The position numbers and the translations under genes were made by a program. 64,000 nt of DNA from Lyngbya sp. HA4199-MV5 (lineage in GTDB: Bacteria > Cyanobacteriota > Cyanobacteriia > Leptolyngbyales > Leptolyngbyaceae). Location of the stretch: assembly GCA_019359375.1 (NCBI GenBank), contig JAHHHL010000014.1:86542-150541 (forward strand), in the 5' to 3' direction. The notes under the pieces were generated by a model. That model searched no databases. It saw only the letters and a list, made by a program, of their open reading frames with translations, and was not told where the DNA came from. The stretch's first letter is position 1; every line of letters starts with the position of its first letter. Of this stretch, positions 1 through 8,150 are shown in pieces.

Positions 1-625
1 ATCTATTCAAGTATGCGTTGTAGAAAGATTGGCTTCAATACCCAGCGATCGCACCTCAAAATCATTACACCCTGCTGCAAAAACCAATCGAAAATTGGAA
101 TTAATTCTAAAGATTGTCGTTTAAAGCGATGTGCGATCGGGCAAAGAATCCTGTACTTTCAGGCAGCAATCTCTATGTTGCAGAAGCACTAGAAAGAATT
201 TAGAAACAGATGCTCTCAAGCCGTGCTTAACGTCAGGAAACGCGGATGGTTGAAGAAAGACAGCTCTTTAAGAACGTTATTTGAAACACAAATTTATCAG
301 CATCTACAGCGCTTTCCAATTTGCCGAGGTACACTTTACTCCCTTGACTCTTTCTCTCTGCATGGATCTGTACTTCACTTGATTGAAAATTGCTGTATTC
401 TAAGAAATGTTTCAAAGTCTTTGTGAAGAGGAAGGTAAAGGCTAAGAAAAACGGAAGCACTTCAAACACGTTAAACAGCCTCAAAAGGAATTAGCCAAAA
501 GATTTCAGCGATTTTGTTCATCAAATTAACCTTTTTGCGAGCGGTATATTGAATTTCAGCTTCCAGTCCATTCTTTGGACACCGTTCCTTTCCGGACATA
601 GGCGCACAGCCTACGGCTTTGCATT
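1..625. other. Left-edge region without a recognised gene
   Basis: About 625 bases with no reading frame I can support. The open frames here are short, low in recognisable motifs and overlap each other on both strands. Scattered GCGATCG-type motifs are present. The stretch just before 626 serves as the leader of the receiver-like gene. I see no convincing promoter, terminator or RNA. Confidence 0.5.
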
Positions 626-1021
626 ATGCAATCACTATCAAGCGATATTCTTTTACTGGCTAAGCAGCCCCGTGAGGTGCATGTGCTGGCATCGTTGTTG
701 CGTTGCTCCAGCTACTCCGTTACGAGTGCAGGTACAGAAGAGGAAGCGATCGCCCACCTCACTCGGCAACCGCCTTTTCTGATTATTTTGGCGGGTGATC
801 ATCAAAACTGGTCTCACACTTTACTCCAGGACTTACGAACGTATGCCAGCACTCATCGCACGACATTTGTTGCGTTGACTGATTTTCACGCACCTCGCTG
901 GATGCATCAAGAGGAAAACCCTGGTTTTGATGGGTTCCTGGTGTACCCGTTAAGCAGCGAAGTATTGACATCGTTAGTCCAGTCTGCACAGACTCGTCAA
1001 GCGTTTTGTCTGGCGGTGTAA
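626..1021 (+). CDS. Degenerate receiver-domain protein
   Basis: A 131-residue protein that matches the length and hydrophobic pattern of a stand-alone CheY-like receiver domain: an N-terminal strand (ILLLA), a central strand near residues 51-56 (FLIILA) and a C-terminal strand and turn (FDGFLVYPLSS) that resembles the usual conserved Lys-Pro turn. The phospho-acceptor Asp expected at the end of the central strand is Ala here, and the conserved Lys before Pro is Tyr. It is therefore probably a pseudo-receiver that signals without phosphorylation or acts as a protein-interaction module. It lies 22 bases upstream of the polysaccharide deacetylase on the same strand, so the two may be co-transcribed. 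The family call is inferred from pattern only. Confidence 0.6.
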   Translation: MQSLSSDILLLAKQPREVHVLASLLRCSSYSVTSAGTEEEAIAHLTRQPPFLIILAGDHQNWSHTLLQDLRTYASTHRTTFVALTDFHAPRWMHQEENPGFDGFLVYPLSSEVLTSLVQSAQTRQAFCLAV

Positions 1022-1043
1022 AGTGACGTGTTGAGAGAGTAAC

Positions 1044-1760
1044 GTGGTATCCTTCGCACCTGCCTATCCTCTGCTGTACCAGGCGCTCAAGCCACTGTTC
1101 CCAACCTGTTTGTGGTCTGGTGACGAAGCGCGTCCTGCGATCGCCCTTACCTTTGATGATGGTCCCCATCCACGCTACACCCCGCAACTCCTGGAAGTTC
1201 TAGAACGCTACAGCGTCACGGCTAGTTTCTTCTGGTTGGGAGCCTGTGTACAACGATCGCCCACGATCGCCCGTGCAGTCTACGAACAGGGTCACTGGAT
1301 TGGGCTGCATGGCTACGACCATCAATCCTTTCCTCTACTTTCAGAGTCTGCACTCAGGCAAACCCTGGTTGCTACTCAGGCTGAAATTACACTCGCCTGC
1401 GGTCTGTCGCCAACGACTATGCGCGATGTGCGCCCTCCCAACGGACTCTTCACGCCACACACTCTCACGCTGCTTCAGCAATGGCAGTACCGCGCTGTGA
1501 TGTGGAGCGTCGTCCCAGAGGATTGGGTGAGACCCGGCGTGACCACGGTGGTGCAACGGATCTTACGACAGGTAAAAAATGGCTCCATTATCGTGCTGCA
1601 TGATGGCGTTCATGGTGGAGACAATGTTGCCGAAACGGTCAAGCAATTGCTGCCTCTCTTGCTAGCACAGGGCTATCGCTTCGTTACGATCGATCAGCTC
1701 TGGCAAGAACGACTGAACAGCATCCCTAGTCAGCGATCGCACTCTGATGTCACGCCGTAG
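1044..1760 (+). CDS. Polysaccharide deacetylase (NodB domain, CE4)
   Basis: A 238-residue NodB-type carbohydrate esterase, expected to remove N- or O-acetyl groups from a cell-wall or exported polysaccharide. Motif 1 is TFDDGPHP, with D38 as likely catalytic base and D39 as metal ligand. Motif 2 carries the metal-binding H89 and H93 (HGYDH). Motif 3 is RPPNG, and the closing motif is IIVLHDG. All core CE4 motifs are present, so it should be active. The start is GTG at 1044. There is no clear signal peptide, although the first 20 residues are hydrophobic and could anchor it. The substrate cannot be told from sequence. Confidence 0.88.
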   Translation: MVSFAPAYPLLYQALKPLFPTCLWSGDEARPAIALTFDDGPHPRYTPQLLEVLERYSVTASFFWLGACVQRSPTIARAVYEQGHWIGLHGYDHQSFPLLSESALRQTLVATQAEITLACGLSPTTMRDVRPPNGLFTPHTLTLLQQWQYRAVMWSVVPEDWVRPGVTTVVQRILRQVKNGSIIVLHDGVHGGDNVAETVKQLLPLLLAQGYRFVTIDQLWQERLNSIPSQRSHSDVTP

Positions 1761-1879
1761 CACCGCTTGTTTGTCGTTACTTTTTTGTCACTATTTCTTG
1801 AGGGAGTGTTTGGTTCCCAATCCCTTCAACCCATACTGAGAAGCAGTCCATGTGACGAAGTAGCCGTTTGTGGTAGGTC

Positions 1880-2227
1880 ATGCTTGTGTTACCTCTAGTA
1901 ATTAGCGAGGATCAGATCTTTACGTTTAATTTCTGGTTCAATGGCAGTGTCCGTTGTGGCATGTATCACCACAGTGAACTGTATTGCCGTTTAGAGTCAT
2001 TTGCGATCCAGAAACGTCCTCAGGTCTATCAGCTTGGCTGCAAACTGGTTCAGCAGTACACAACCATTGTTCTTAGCAGTTCTGCAACTAGCTGTAGCCT
2101 TTGGATTAGCCTGCGTCATCCTTCCACGGGGCGCATTTTGCTAACGGCTGATACGTCTAGCCTTTTAGAGACGATGCTGCATGCTTCAGTAGAAGCGCCT
2201 TCGAGCGATCGCCCAACCCATGAATAG
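1880..2227 (+). CDS. Small protein of unknown function
   Basis: A 115-residue frame starting at ATG 1880, downstream of the deacetylase on the same strand. I do not recognise a family. The residue mix looks protein-like, with alternating hydrophobic and polar residues (IFTFNFWFNGSV, SLWISLRHPSTGRILL) suggesting a small beta-rich fold, and four cysteines. The tail is polar and Ser/Pro-rich. It ends beside a HIP1 palindrome. It could instead be a chance frame, but its length and composition favour a real gene. Confidence 0.5.
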   Translation: MLVLPLVISEDQIFTFNFWFNGSVRCGMYHHSELYCRLESFAIQKRPQVYQLGCKLVQQYTTIVLSSSATSCSLWISLRHPSTGRILLTADTSSLLETMLHASVEAPSSDRPTHE

Positions 2228-2321
2228 ATGTGCTGTTCAAGCGTTCGCTGTCGTCAAACAAACCTCAGTCCTTGCTCAGCTAAGGTAACGCGATTCTAGT
2301 TACAAAATTTTACATTTATAG

Positions 2322-2449
2322 GGCGGTTAGACCTGTTCGCAACGTGAAGAGTTTAGGCAGAACTTAACTGATGCTGTAGGCAAGCAGCCGAACGAATCGG
2401 CTGCTATAGGCTGTAGCGATCGCGCTGATTTCCTTAGCAGCCCTTTTTT
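2322..2449 (+). ncRNA. Candidate structured RNA with alternative hairpins and a terminator
   Basis: Two mutually exclusive stems share the arm at 2397-2405. The first is perfect: 2383-2391 (AGCAGCCGA) pairs with 2397-2405 across a 5-base loop. In the second, GGCTGCT at 2399-2405 pairs with AGCAGCC at 2436-2442, which is followed by a run of six T, as in an intrinsic terminator. This can be read as a small RNA with its own terminator or as a switchable leader. A TTTATA box at 2315-2320 could be a -10 element, but I see no good -35. The 5' end given is a guess. No gene lies directly downstream; sigA begins about 700 bases later. Confidence 0.3.
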
Positions 2450-3152
2450 AGCCCCAGCGAGTTTTAAGAATTCGTTAGAATCGCTGAACTCTTTCAGCAA
2501 ATTGTTTAGGATTGCACTCAGTGGTTTTTCAGTATCTTGGAGAGGTTCAGGTAACGACTCAGTTTATCCTGCCAACTTAGAGTATTTGAGTTAACGTAGC
2601 TATCAGAGGTTCATCTCCATCCGGAGCCTGAGGCACAAAGCAGTTTCAGAATCAGTCTGAAGCTGGCATTGTTGTTTTCTGCATGTGATCTCGACCATCT
2701 AGTACGTACATTCAATTGCAATTCCTGTTCAAGTAGTGTGACCACCCATAGCATCGAATGTCTAGAACCCACAGCATTAAATGCCTGCTTGCAAAAAGCC
2801 GTTTTGAGAGGAGTGTTCTGGCTTTGTGATGAAATCTTGATGGTTTGACCAGTTAGCTCGATCACGGTGACGATGCACCCACCCATACTTTTGCACCAAA
2901 GCAGGGTAAAGATATGCACCTTTTTGTTAGAAAGGCTACAATCGGATGCATCTCACAGAGGTTCTGCTTACTGTATTCTGGAGTTTGGTATCTCTGCCTA
3001 AGGACAGGTTTCCGTAGAGAACCGTCTCTTTCAATAAGCTCATGAAAAACCTTGGTTGAATCATCAGTCTTGATTGTTTCAACTCTGCGTTTTACATGTG
3101 GATTTCTCTGTTGACTGATTTTTTTCTAGTTAAGGAGCATGAGGAACGCGGC
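2450..3152. other. Long spacer upstream of sigA
   Basis: About 700 bases between the candidate RNA and sigA. The only long frame (minus strand, 2611-2919) shows no recognisable motif and I do not support it. The last 100 bases before sigA hold an interrupted inverted repeat (GTTGAA near 3054 with TTCAAC near 3076) in what should be the sigA leader. Long leaders are common for primary sigma genes, so the sigA promoters probably lie here, but I cannot place them. Confidence 0.4.
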
Positions 3153-4292
3153 ATGACCCAGGCCAACGACGTACTCGAAATTGAGCTTTTAAGTGATGCC
3201 TCTGGCGATTTGCCTGAGAGCGAATTAGGGTTCTTCATTGAAGATGAAGATCGGGATGAACCTGTGGATACGGCTACGGATGAAGAAGACGGTAAGCCTG
3301 GTAAGGCTCGGTCTACTCGTCGCCGGACAGCCGTGAAGAAAAAGCATTACACCGAAGACTCAATTCGCTTGTATTTGCAGGAGATCGGGCGCATTCGGCT
3401 ACTGCGGGCAGATGAAGAGATTGAGCTTGCACGTAAGATTGCTGATTTGCTTGAGTTAGAGCGCATTCGAGAAGATTTGCTCCTACAGTTAGACCGCGAT
3501 CCTCAAGATAAAGAATGGGCTAATGCAGTCAACATGCCGCTCTCGGCGTTTCGTCATCGGTTGCATTTAGGTCGCCGCGCTAAAGACAAGATGGTGCAGT
3601 CCAACTTGCGCCTGGTTGTATCGATCGCCAAGAAGTACATGAACCGTGGCTTGTCGTTTCAGGATTTGATTCAGGAAGGCAGTTTGGGTTTGATTCGTGC
3701 AGCAGAGAAATTTGACCACGAAAAAGGCTACAAGTTTTCTACCTACGCCACCTGGTGGATTCGTCAGGCTATTACCCGTGCGATCGCCGATCAGTCACGC
3801 ACCATCCGGCTCCCTGTTCACCTCTACGAGACCATTTCACGGATTAAGAAGACCACCAAGCTTCTGTCACAAGAAATGGGTCGCAAGCCGACGGAGGAAG
3901 AAATTGCCACTCGGATGGAAATGACCATCGAGAAACTGCGGTTTATTGCCAAGTCTGCTCAGCTACCGATTTCGTTGGAAACCCCGATCGGGAAAGAAGA
4001 AGATTCTCGGTTAGGCGACTTCATCGAATCGGATGGCGAAACGCCTGAAGATCAGGTATCGAAGAATCTGCTGCGCGAAGATCTGGAAAGCGTTTTGGAT
4101 ACCCTTAGCCCTCGTGAGCGGGATGTTCTGCGCCTGCGTTATGGCTTGGATGATGGTCGCATGAAAACGTTGGAAGAAATCGGTCAGATTTTCAACGTCA
4201 CCCGTGAGCGCATTCGTCAGATCGAAGCCAAGGCACTTCGCAAGCTTCGTCACCCCAACCGCAATAGTGTGTTGAAAGAATACATCCGCTAG
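3153..4292 (+). CDS. sigA: Primary RNA polymerase sigma factor SigA (RpoD)
   Basis: The housekeeping group 1 sigma-70 factor, which directs RNA polymerase to most promoters. From ATG 3153 it is 379 residues. I chose this start because it gives the MTQANDVL opening usual for cyanobacterial SigA, and a GAGG ribosome site lies 8 bases upstream; the frame is also open from 3096. An acidic N-terminus leads to region 1.2 ([12 protein letters not shown]), then region 2 with the -10 recognition helix ([19 protein letters not shown]), region 3, and region 4 with the -35 helix-turn-helix ([19 protein letters not shown]). The C-terminal KEYIR ending is intact. A strong terminator follows. Confidence 0.96.
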   Translation: MTQANDVLEIELLSDASGDLPESELGFFIEDEDRDEPVDTATDEEDGKPGKARSTRRRTAVKKKHYTEDSIRLYLQEIGRIRLLRADEEIELARKIADLLELERIREDLLLQLDRDPQDKEWANAVNMPLSAFRHRLHLGRRAKDKMVQSNLRLVVSIAKKYMNRGLSFQDLIQEGSLGLIRAAEKFDHEKGYKFSTYATWWIRQAITRAIADQSRTIRLPVHLYETISRIKKTTKLLSQEMGRKPTEEEIATRMEMTIEKLRFIAKSAQLPISLETPIGKEEDSRLGDFIESDGETPEDQVSKNLLREDLESVLDTLSPRERDVLRLRYGLDDGRMKTLEEIGQIFNVTRERIRQIEAKALRKLRHPNRNSVLKEYIR

Positions 4293-4319
4293 GCGATGCG
4301 AGTTTGATTTCCTTTAGTT

Positions 4320-4362
4320 AAACAAACCTCCGACAGTGTATTCTGTTTGAGGTTTGTTTTTA
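4320..4362 (+). terminator. Intrinsic terminator of sigA
   Basis: An 11-bp perfect stem: 4320-4330 (AAACAAACCTC) pairs with 4349-4359 (GAGGTTTGTTT), with an 18-base loop and further T residues. It lies 28 bases after the sigA stop. The A-rich left arm means it could also work, less strongly, for the convergent phosphoketolase gene. Confidence 0.85.
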
Positions 4363-4369
4363 TGCAATC

Positions 4370-4399
4370 TGTAGGGACGTTACATGTAACGTCCCTACA
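4370..4399. repeat. Dispersed 28-30 bp palindrome, copy 1
   Basis: A perfect 30-bp palindrome with half-site TGTAGGGACGTTACA. It sits between two convergent genes (sigA and phosphoketolase). Near-identical or decayed copies are at 48205-48232, 46686-46713 and 61342-61369, so this is a dispersed repeat family and not just a local terminator. As RNA it would fold into a long hairpin in either direction. Confidence 0.85.
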
Positions 4400-4430
4400 G
4401 AAATCGTGATCAGATGCCTTGCGCGATCGA

Positions 4431-6911
4431 TCAGGCACGCGAACTGGCAGTTCCTTCTCCTCCTTGTTGCGATGGCACACTGCCTCCTGTAGCTGTTGGT
4501 TCGGCTGAGCTTGCTTTAGCCGCCCCGCTGTAGGCTTGCCACGTCCAGTTCTCCACTTCAGGCATATCTTTGCCGTAAGTGGTGACGTAATGCTTGTGTT
4601 CAATCAGCTTGTTGCGAATGTGCTGTTTGACATAAGCGCCAATTTTGCTGAGTTTGGGCACCCGATCGATCACATCCTGCGCGAGGTGAAAGCGATCGAG
4701 ATCATTCAACACCACCATGTCAAACGGGGTCGTGGTCGTCCCTTCTTCTTTGTAGCCCCGTACATGCAGATTGTTGTGGTTGGTGCGCTTGTAGAGCAGA
4801 CGATGGATTAACCAGGGATAACCATGAAACGCGAAAATTATGGGTTTATCAGTGGTAAAAATGGAGTCGAAATCCCAGTCAGAAATGCCGTGGGGATGTT
4901 CGCTGGGTGGCTGAAGCGTCATTAGATCAACCACGTTGACCACACGGATTTTAAGGTCGGGAAACTGCGATCGCAAAAAGTCAACCGCCGCCAGCGTTTC
5001 CAGTGTGGGCACATCGCCAGCACACGCCATGACGACATCCGGCTCACCGCCTTGATCGTTACTTGCCCACTCCCAAATGCCCAAACCAGCCGTGCAGTGT
5101 TTAACCGCCGCATCCATACCCAGCCACTGCAATTCGGGCTGTTTGCCCGCAACGATCACGTTGACGTACTGACGGCTCCGCAGGCAATGATCTGCAACCG
5201 AAAGCAAGGTATTGGCATCGGGCGGCAGGTATACGCGCACCACCTTGGCTTTTTTGTTCGTCACAACATCAATAAACCCCGGATCTTGATGGCTGAATCC
5301 ATTGTGGTCTTGCCGCCAGACGTGGGAGGTCAACAAATAATTGAGAGAGGCGATCGGTCTGCGCCAGGGAATATCCATGCAGCTTTCTAACCATTTGGCG
5401 TGCTGATTAAACATGGAATCCACAATATGAATAAACGCTTCGTAGCAGGAGAAAAACCCGTGCCGTCCCGTCAGCAGATACCCTTCGAGCCAGCCCTGAC
5501 ACATGTGCTCGCTTAACACTTCCATGACTCGCCCCGATGGATCGACATGATCATCGTTGGGTAAAATTTCGGCTGTAGAAACTCGATCGGTGACTTCCAG
5601 CACCGCATTGAGCCGATTGGAGTTGTTTTCGTCGGGACTCATCATCCGAAAGTTGCGGCTTTCCAGATTTGCCTGCATGACATCCCGCAGGAATTGACCC
5701 AGAATGCGGGTTGATTCTGCCATCTCGGTGCCAGGGTTTTTGACATCAAACGCATAGTTGCGGAAGGCAGGTAAATGGAGATCTCGGAGGAGTAGCCCAC
5801 CGTTGGCGTGAGGATTGGCACCCATGCGTCGATCGCCACTGGGTACCAGCTCTGCGAGTTCAGGCATCAGCTTGCCTTGCTCGTCAAAGAGTTCCTCCGG
5901 TTTGTAGCTCTTCATCCAGGTTTCTAACAGTTGCACATGCTCTGGATGGCTTGCCATTTCGGCAAGGGGCACCTGATGCGATCGCCAGTAGCCTTCGGTT
6001 TGCTTCCCGTCTACTTCTTTGGGACCCGTCCAGCCTTTGGGCGATCGCAGGATGATCATGGGGAAGGGCGATCGTTGCTGGAAGCCATGTACCCGCGCCT
6101 CTCGCTGGATGCTTTTAATTTCAGCAATGATGGTATCGAGCGTACCTGCCATCAACTGATGCATCGCTTCGGGATCAGAACCCTCTACAAAATAGGGTTT
6201 GTAGCCATACCCCACAAACAAACTTTCTAACTCGTGCTGGGGTAGACGAGCCAGCACTGTAGGGTTCGCAATCTTGTATCCGTTGAGATGCAAGATGGGC
6301 AAAACAGCCCCATCACGGGCAGGATTGAGAAACTTATTGGAATGCCAACTGGTTGCCAGCGGACCTGTTTCGGCTTCGCCATCGCCAACCACGCACGCCA
6401 CAATGAGATCAGGGTTATCGAACGCCGCTCCATAAGCATGTACCAGCGCGTATCCCAGCTCGCCGCCTTCATGAATAGAGCCAGGCGTTTCGGGAGCCGC
6501 ATGGCTGGGAATACCTCCAGGAAAGGAAAATTGTTTGAAGAGACTCTTGATTCCCTCTGCATTTTGGGGAATGTTTGGATACAGTTCGCTGTATGTGCCT
6601 TCCAGATAGGTGTTTGCGACCACACCAGGACCGCCATGCCCTGGACCAGCAATATAAATCACGTCTAAATCTTGGGCTTTAATGACCCGGTTGAGATGGG
6701 CGTAGATAAAATTCAGCCCTGGAGTCGTCCCCCAATGCCCTAACAATCTTGGTTTGACATGCTCCAGCTTGAGCGGTTCGCGTAGGAGCGGATTATCAAG
6801 CAAATAGATTTGTCCGACTGAAAGATAGTTTGCAGCACGCCAATAGGCATGGATATTCTGGAGTTCGCTACTGCTGAGAGGTTGCGGCTGTACTGACGTT
6901 GCAACAGTCAT
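4431..6911 (-). CDS. xpk: Phosphoketolase (xylulose-5-phosphate/fructose-6-phosphate)
   Basis: A thiamine-diphosphate enzyme that splits xylulose-5-phosphate (and often fructose-6-phosphate) with phosphate, giving acetyl-phosphate plus glyceraldehyde-3-phosphate or erythrose-4-phosphate. In cyanobacteria it offers a carbon-saving route to acetyl units. Seen: [13 protein letters not shown] near the N-terminus, the GPGHGGPG active-site loop, the cofactor motif GDGEAETGP, and the conserved SHQDPGF segment. The frame is open from 7016. I prefer ATG 6911 (826 residues) because GGGAG lies about 9 bases upstream and the protein then begins just before the conserved [24 protein letters not shown] region. 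The last 26 residues are a Ser/Gly-rich tail beyond the family core. It is convergent with sigA. Confidence 0.95.
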   Translation of the reverse strand: MTVATSVQPQPLSSSELQNIHAYWRAANYLSVGQIYLLDNPLLREPLKLEHVKPRLLGHWGTTPGLNFIYAHLNRVIKAQDLDVIYIAGPGHGGPGVVANTYLEGTYSELYPNIPQNAEGIKSLFKQFSFPGGIPSHAAPETPGSIHEGGELGYALVHAYGAAFDNPDLIVACVVGDGEAETGPLATSWHSNKFLNPARDGAVLPILHLNGYKIANPTVLARLPQHELESLFVGYGYKPYFVEGSDPEAMHQLMAGTLDTIIAEIKSIQREARVHGFQQRSPFPMIILRSPKGWTGPKEVDGKQTEGYWRSHQVPLAEMASHPEHVQLLETWMKSYKPEELFDEQGKLMPELAELVPSGDRRMGANPHANGGLLLRDLHLPAFRNYAFDVKNPGTEMAESTRILGQFLRDVMQANLESRNFRMMSPDENNSNRLNAVLEVTDRVSTAEILPNDDHVDPSGRVMEVLSEHMCQGWLEGYLLTGRHGFFSCYEAFIHIVDSMFNQHAKWLESCMDIPWRRPIASLNYLLTSHVWRQDHNGFSHQDPGFIDVVTNKKAKVVRVYLPPDANTLLSVADHCLRSRQYVNVIVAGKQPELQWLGMDAAVKHCTAGLGIWEWASNDQGGEPDVVMACAGDVPTLETLAAVDFLRSQFPDLKIRVVNVVDLMTLQPPSEHPHGISDWDFDSIFTTDKPIIFAFHGYPWLIHRLLYKRTNHNNLHVRGYKEEGTTTTPFDMVVLNDLDRFHLAQDVIDRVPKLSKIGAYVKQHIRNKLIEHKHYVTTYGKDMPEVENWTWQAYSGAAKASSAEPTATGGSVPSQQGGEGTASSRA

Positions 6912-7228
6912 AAATTCCATCTCCCAAATGTTAAGGCTGGCAAATGCTAAGGCTGGAATCGCTGCCGAAAACTGGTGTGTACCGGGCTTGATCATCAACA
7001 GATCTGGCTCAATCAATGCCTTCTGAGCTTGAGCGTGCAGGTAATACTGTCAACCTTCGCTCAGTCAATCAGAGCTATTCCTGTTTTGCTTCATCCAACA
7101 GAGGGAGATTTTGAAGATACGATCGCCTCTGTAAGATTCCGATCTCATCCTGCTCAGATTAAAGAGTCGTCTTTGGGCGGCATCCAGAGAAGAGGGTTAG
7201 ACACCTAACACTAAAAGTTGTTCAAAGC

Positions 7229-7981
7229 TTAACGATCAATGTTCCCGTTGATGGTGAGCGTGGAACCGTTCCCTGCAATTGGCACAAAAACGACGATTTT
7301 AGCTTCGCCAGATAAATTAGTGTAGCGAATACCTTCGGGCGTTTGCTCGGTTTTAACGGGAGTTCCTTTGACCCACGTAAGGCGATCGCGCTTGTCGTAA
7401 ACATTCATGCGCGTTTGTCCATTTTGGGTGAACACTCGCACGGCGTTGCGTCGCCCCTGAAGCGCCACTAACGTCGTCTCCATTGGCTTGGCTGCGGTCA
7501 AACGGGTAAAGCGCAACGGTGCCTCTATACCTCGGCTATAAACCAACAGAGAGGTACCATTCAAGCTGACGCTGACTCGCTCAGCGGTTTGAAGCGCTTG
7601 AAAATATCGATTTTCCTGATCCATCACCGCAGGCGGGCACAGCTTTTTGGTGGAGGCGATCGCGCCGACCGTAAAGCGATCGCCCATCAGTTGCGCTTGA
7701 GCCGTGTAGCGATTACAGCCTCCTTGTCCAGTTACGCGATCGCGCCCATTGAATCGGAAGGTTGTTTGCAGATTGTCTACTACTCCCGTCCCGTTTAAAT
7801 CTTCCAGGAACCATTCGGTATCTGCAAATTGCGGTTGGGATGGTTTAATCATCGCTCTACCAGCTTGAGCGATCGTGCCCGTCTGCATGGCGGCGATCGG
7901 AGAAATGGCAGCACTCAAATCAAGGATGCCAATACTGGCTCCCAGCAATAGTGCCAAACGCGTTTTCATGGTCTTCCTCAC
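7229..7981 (-). CDS. Secreted META-domain protein (HslJ-like)
   Basis: A 250-residue exported protein. A short basic N-terminus and hydrophobic stretch (LALLLGASIGILDLSAAISP) look like a signal peptide. Residues of about 50-160 form a META (DUF306) domain, shown by TEWFLEDLNG and the hallmark GQGGCNRYTA followed by VGAIASTKKLCPP. The remaining part (about 165-250) is a beta-rich domain I do not recognise. META proteins such as HslJ are linked to envelope stress and antibiotic tolerance, but a reaction is not known. It lies 217 bases downstream of the phosphoketolase start and 169 bases after the TPR-CHAT stop, all on the minus strand. Confidence 0.8.
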   Translation of the reverse strand: MRKTMKTRLALLLGASIGILDLSAAISPIAAMQTGTIAQAGRAMIKPSQPQFADTEWFLEDLNGTGVVDNLQTTFRFNGRDRVTGQGGCNRYTAQAQLMGDRFTVGAIASTKKLCPPAVMDQENRYFQALQTAERVSVSLNGTSLLVYSRGIEAPLRFTRLTAAKPMETTLVALQGRRNAVRVFTQNGQTRMNVYDKRDRLTWVKGTPVKTEQTPEGIRYTNLSGEAKIVVFVPIAGNGSTLTINGNIDR

Positions 7982-8150
7982 ACATGGATTGGTGCTGTCT
8001 GGTCGATCAAGCTGCGTATTTTAACGATTGCAGCCTGCTTCACAGAGAACAGCCTGTTTACTTTTTCACGATACTGGCTGGCGATCGCATGGCGAAGCAC
8101 GTTTCAAAAAATGATCTCCTGTTGCCTGTGCTCTCCAGGAGAGCAGACCT

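Noticed and set aside
549..782. Plus-strand frame overlapping the start of the receiver-like gene
   Set aside because: Different frame, no motif; the receiver-like frame explains the region better.
2611..2919. Minus-strand frame of 102 codons in the spacer before sigA
   Set aside because: No recognisable motif, unusual residue mix and no ribosome site; more likely a chance frame in a long leader region.
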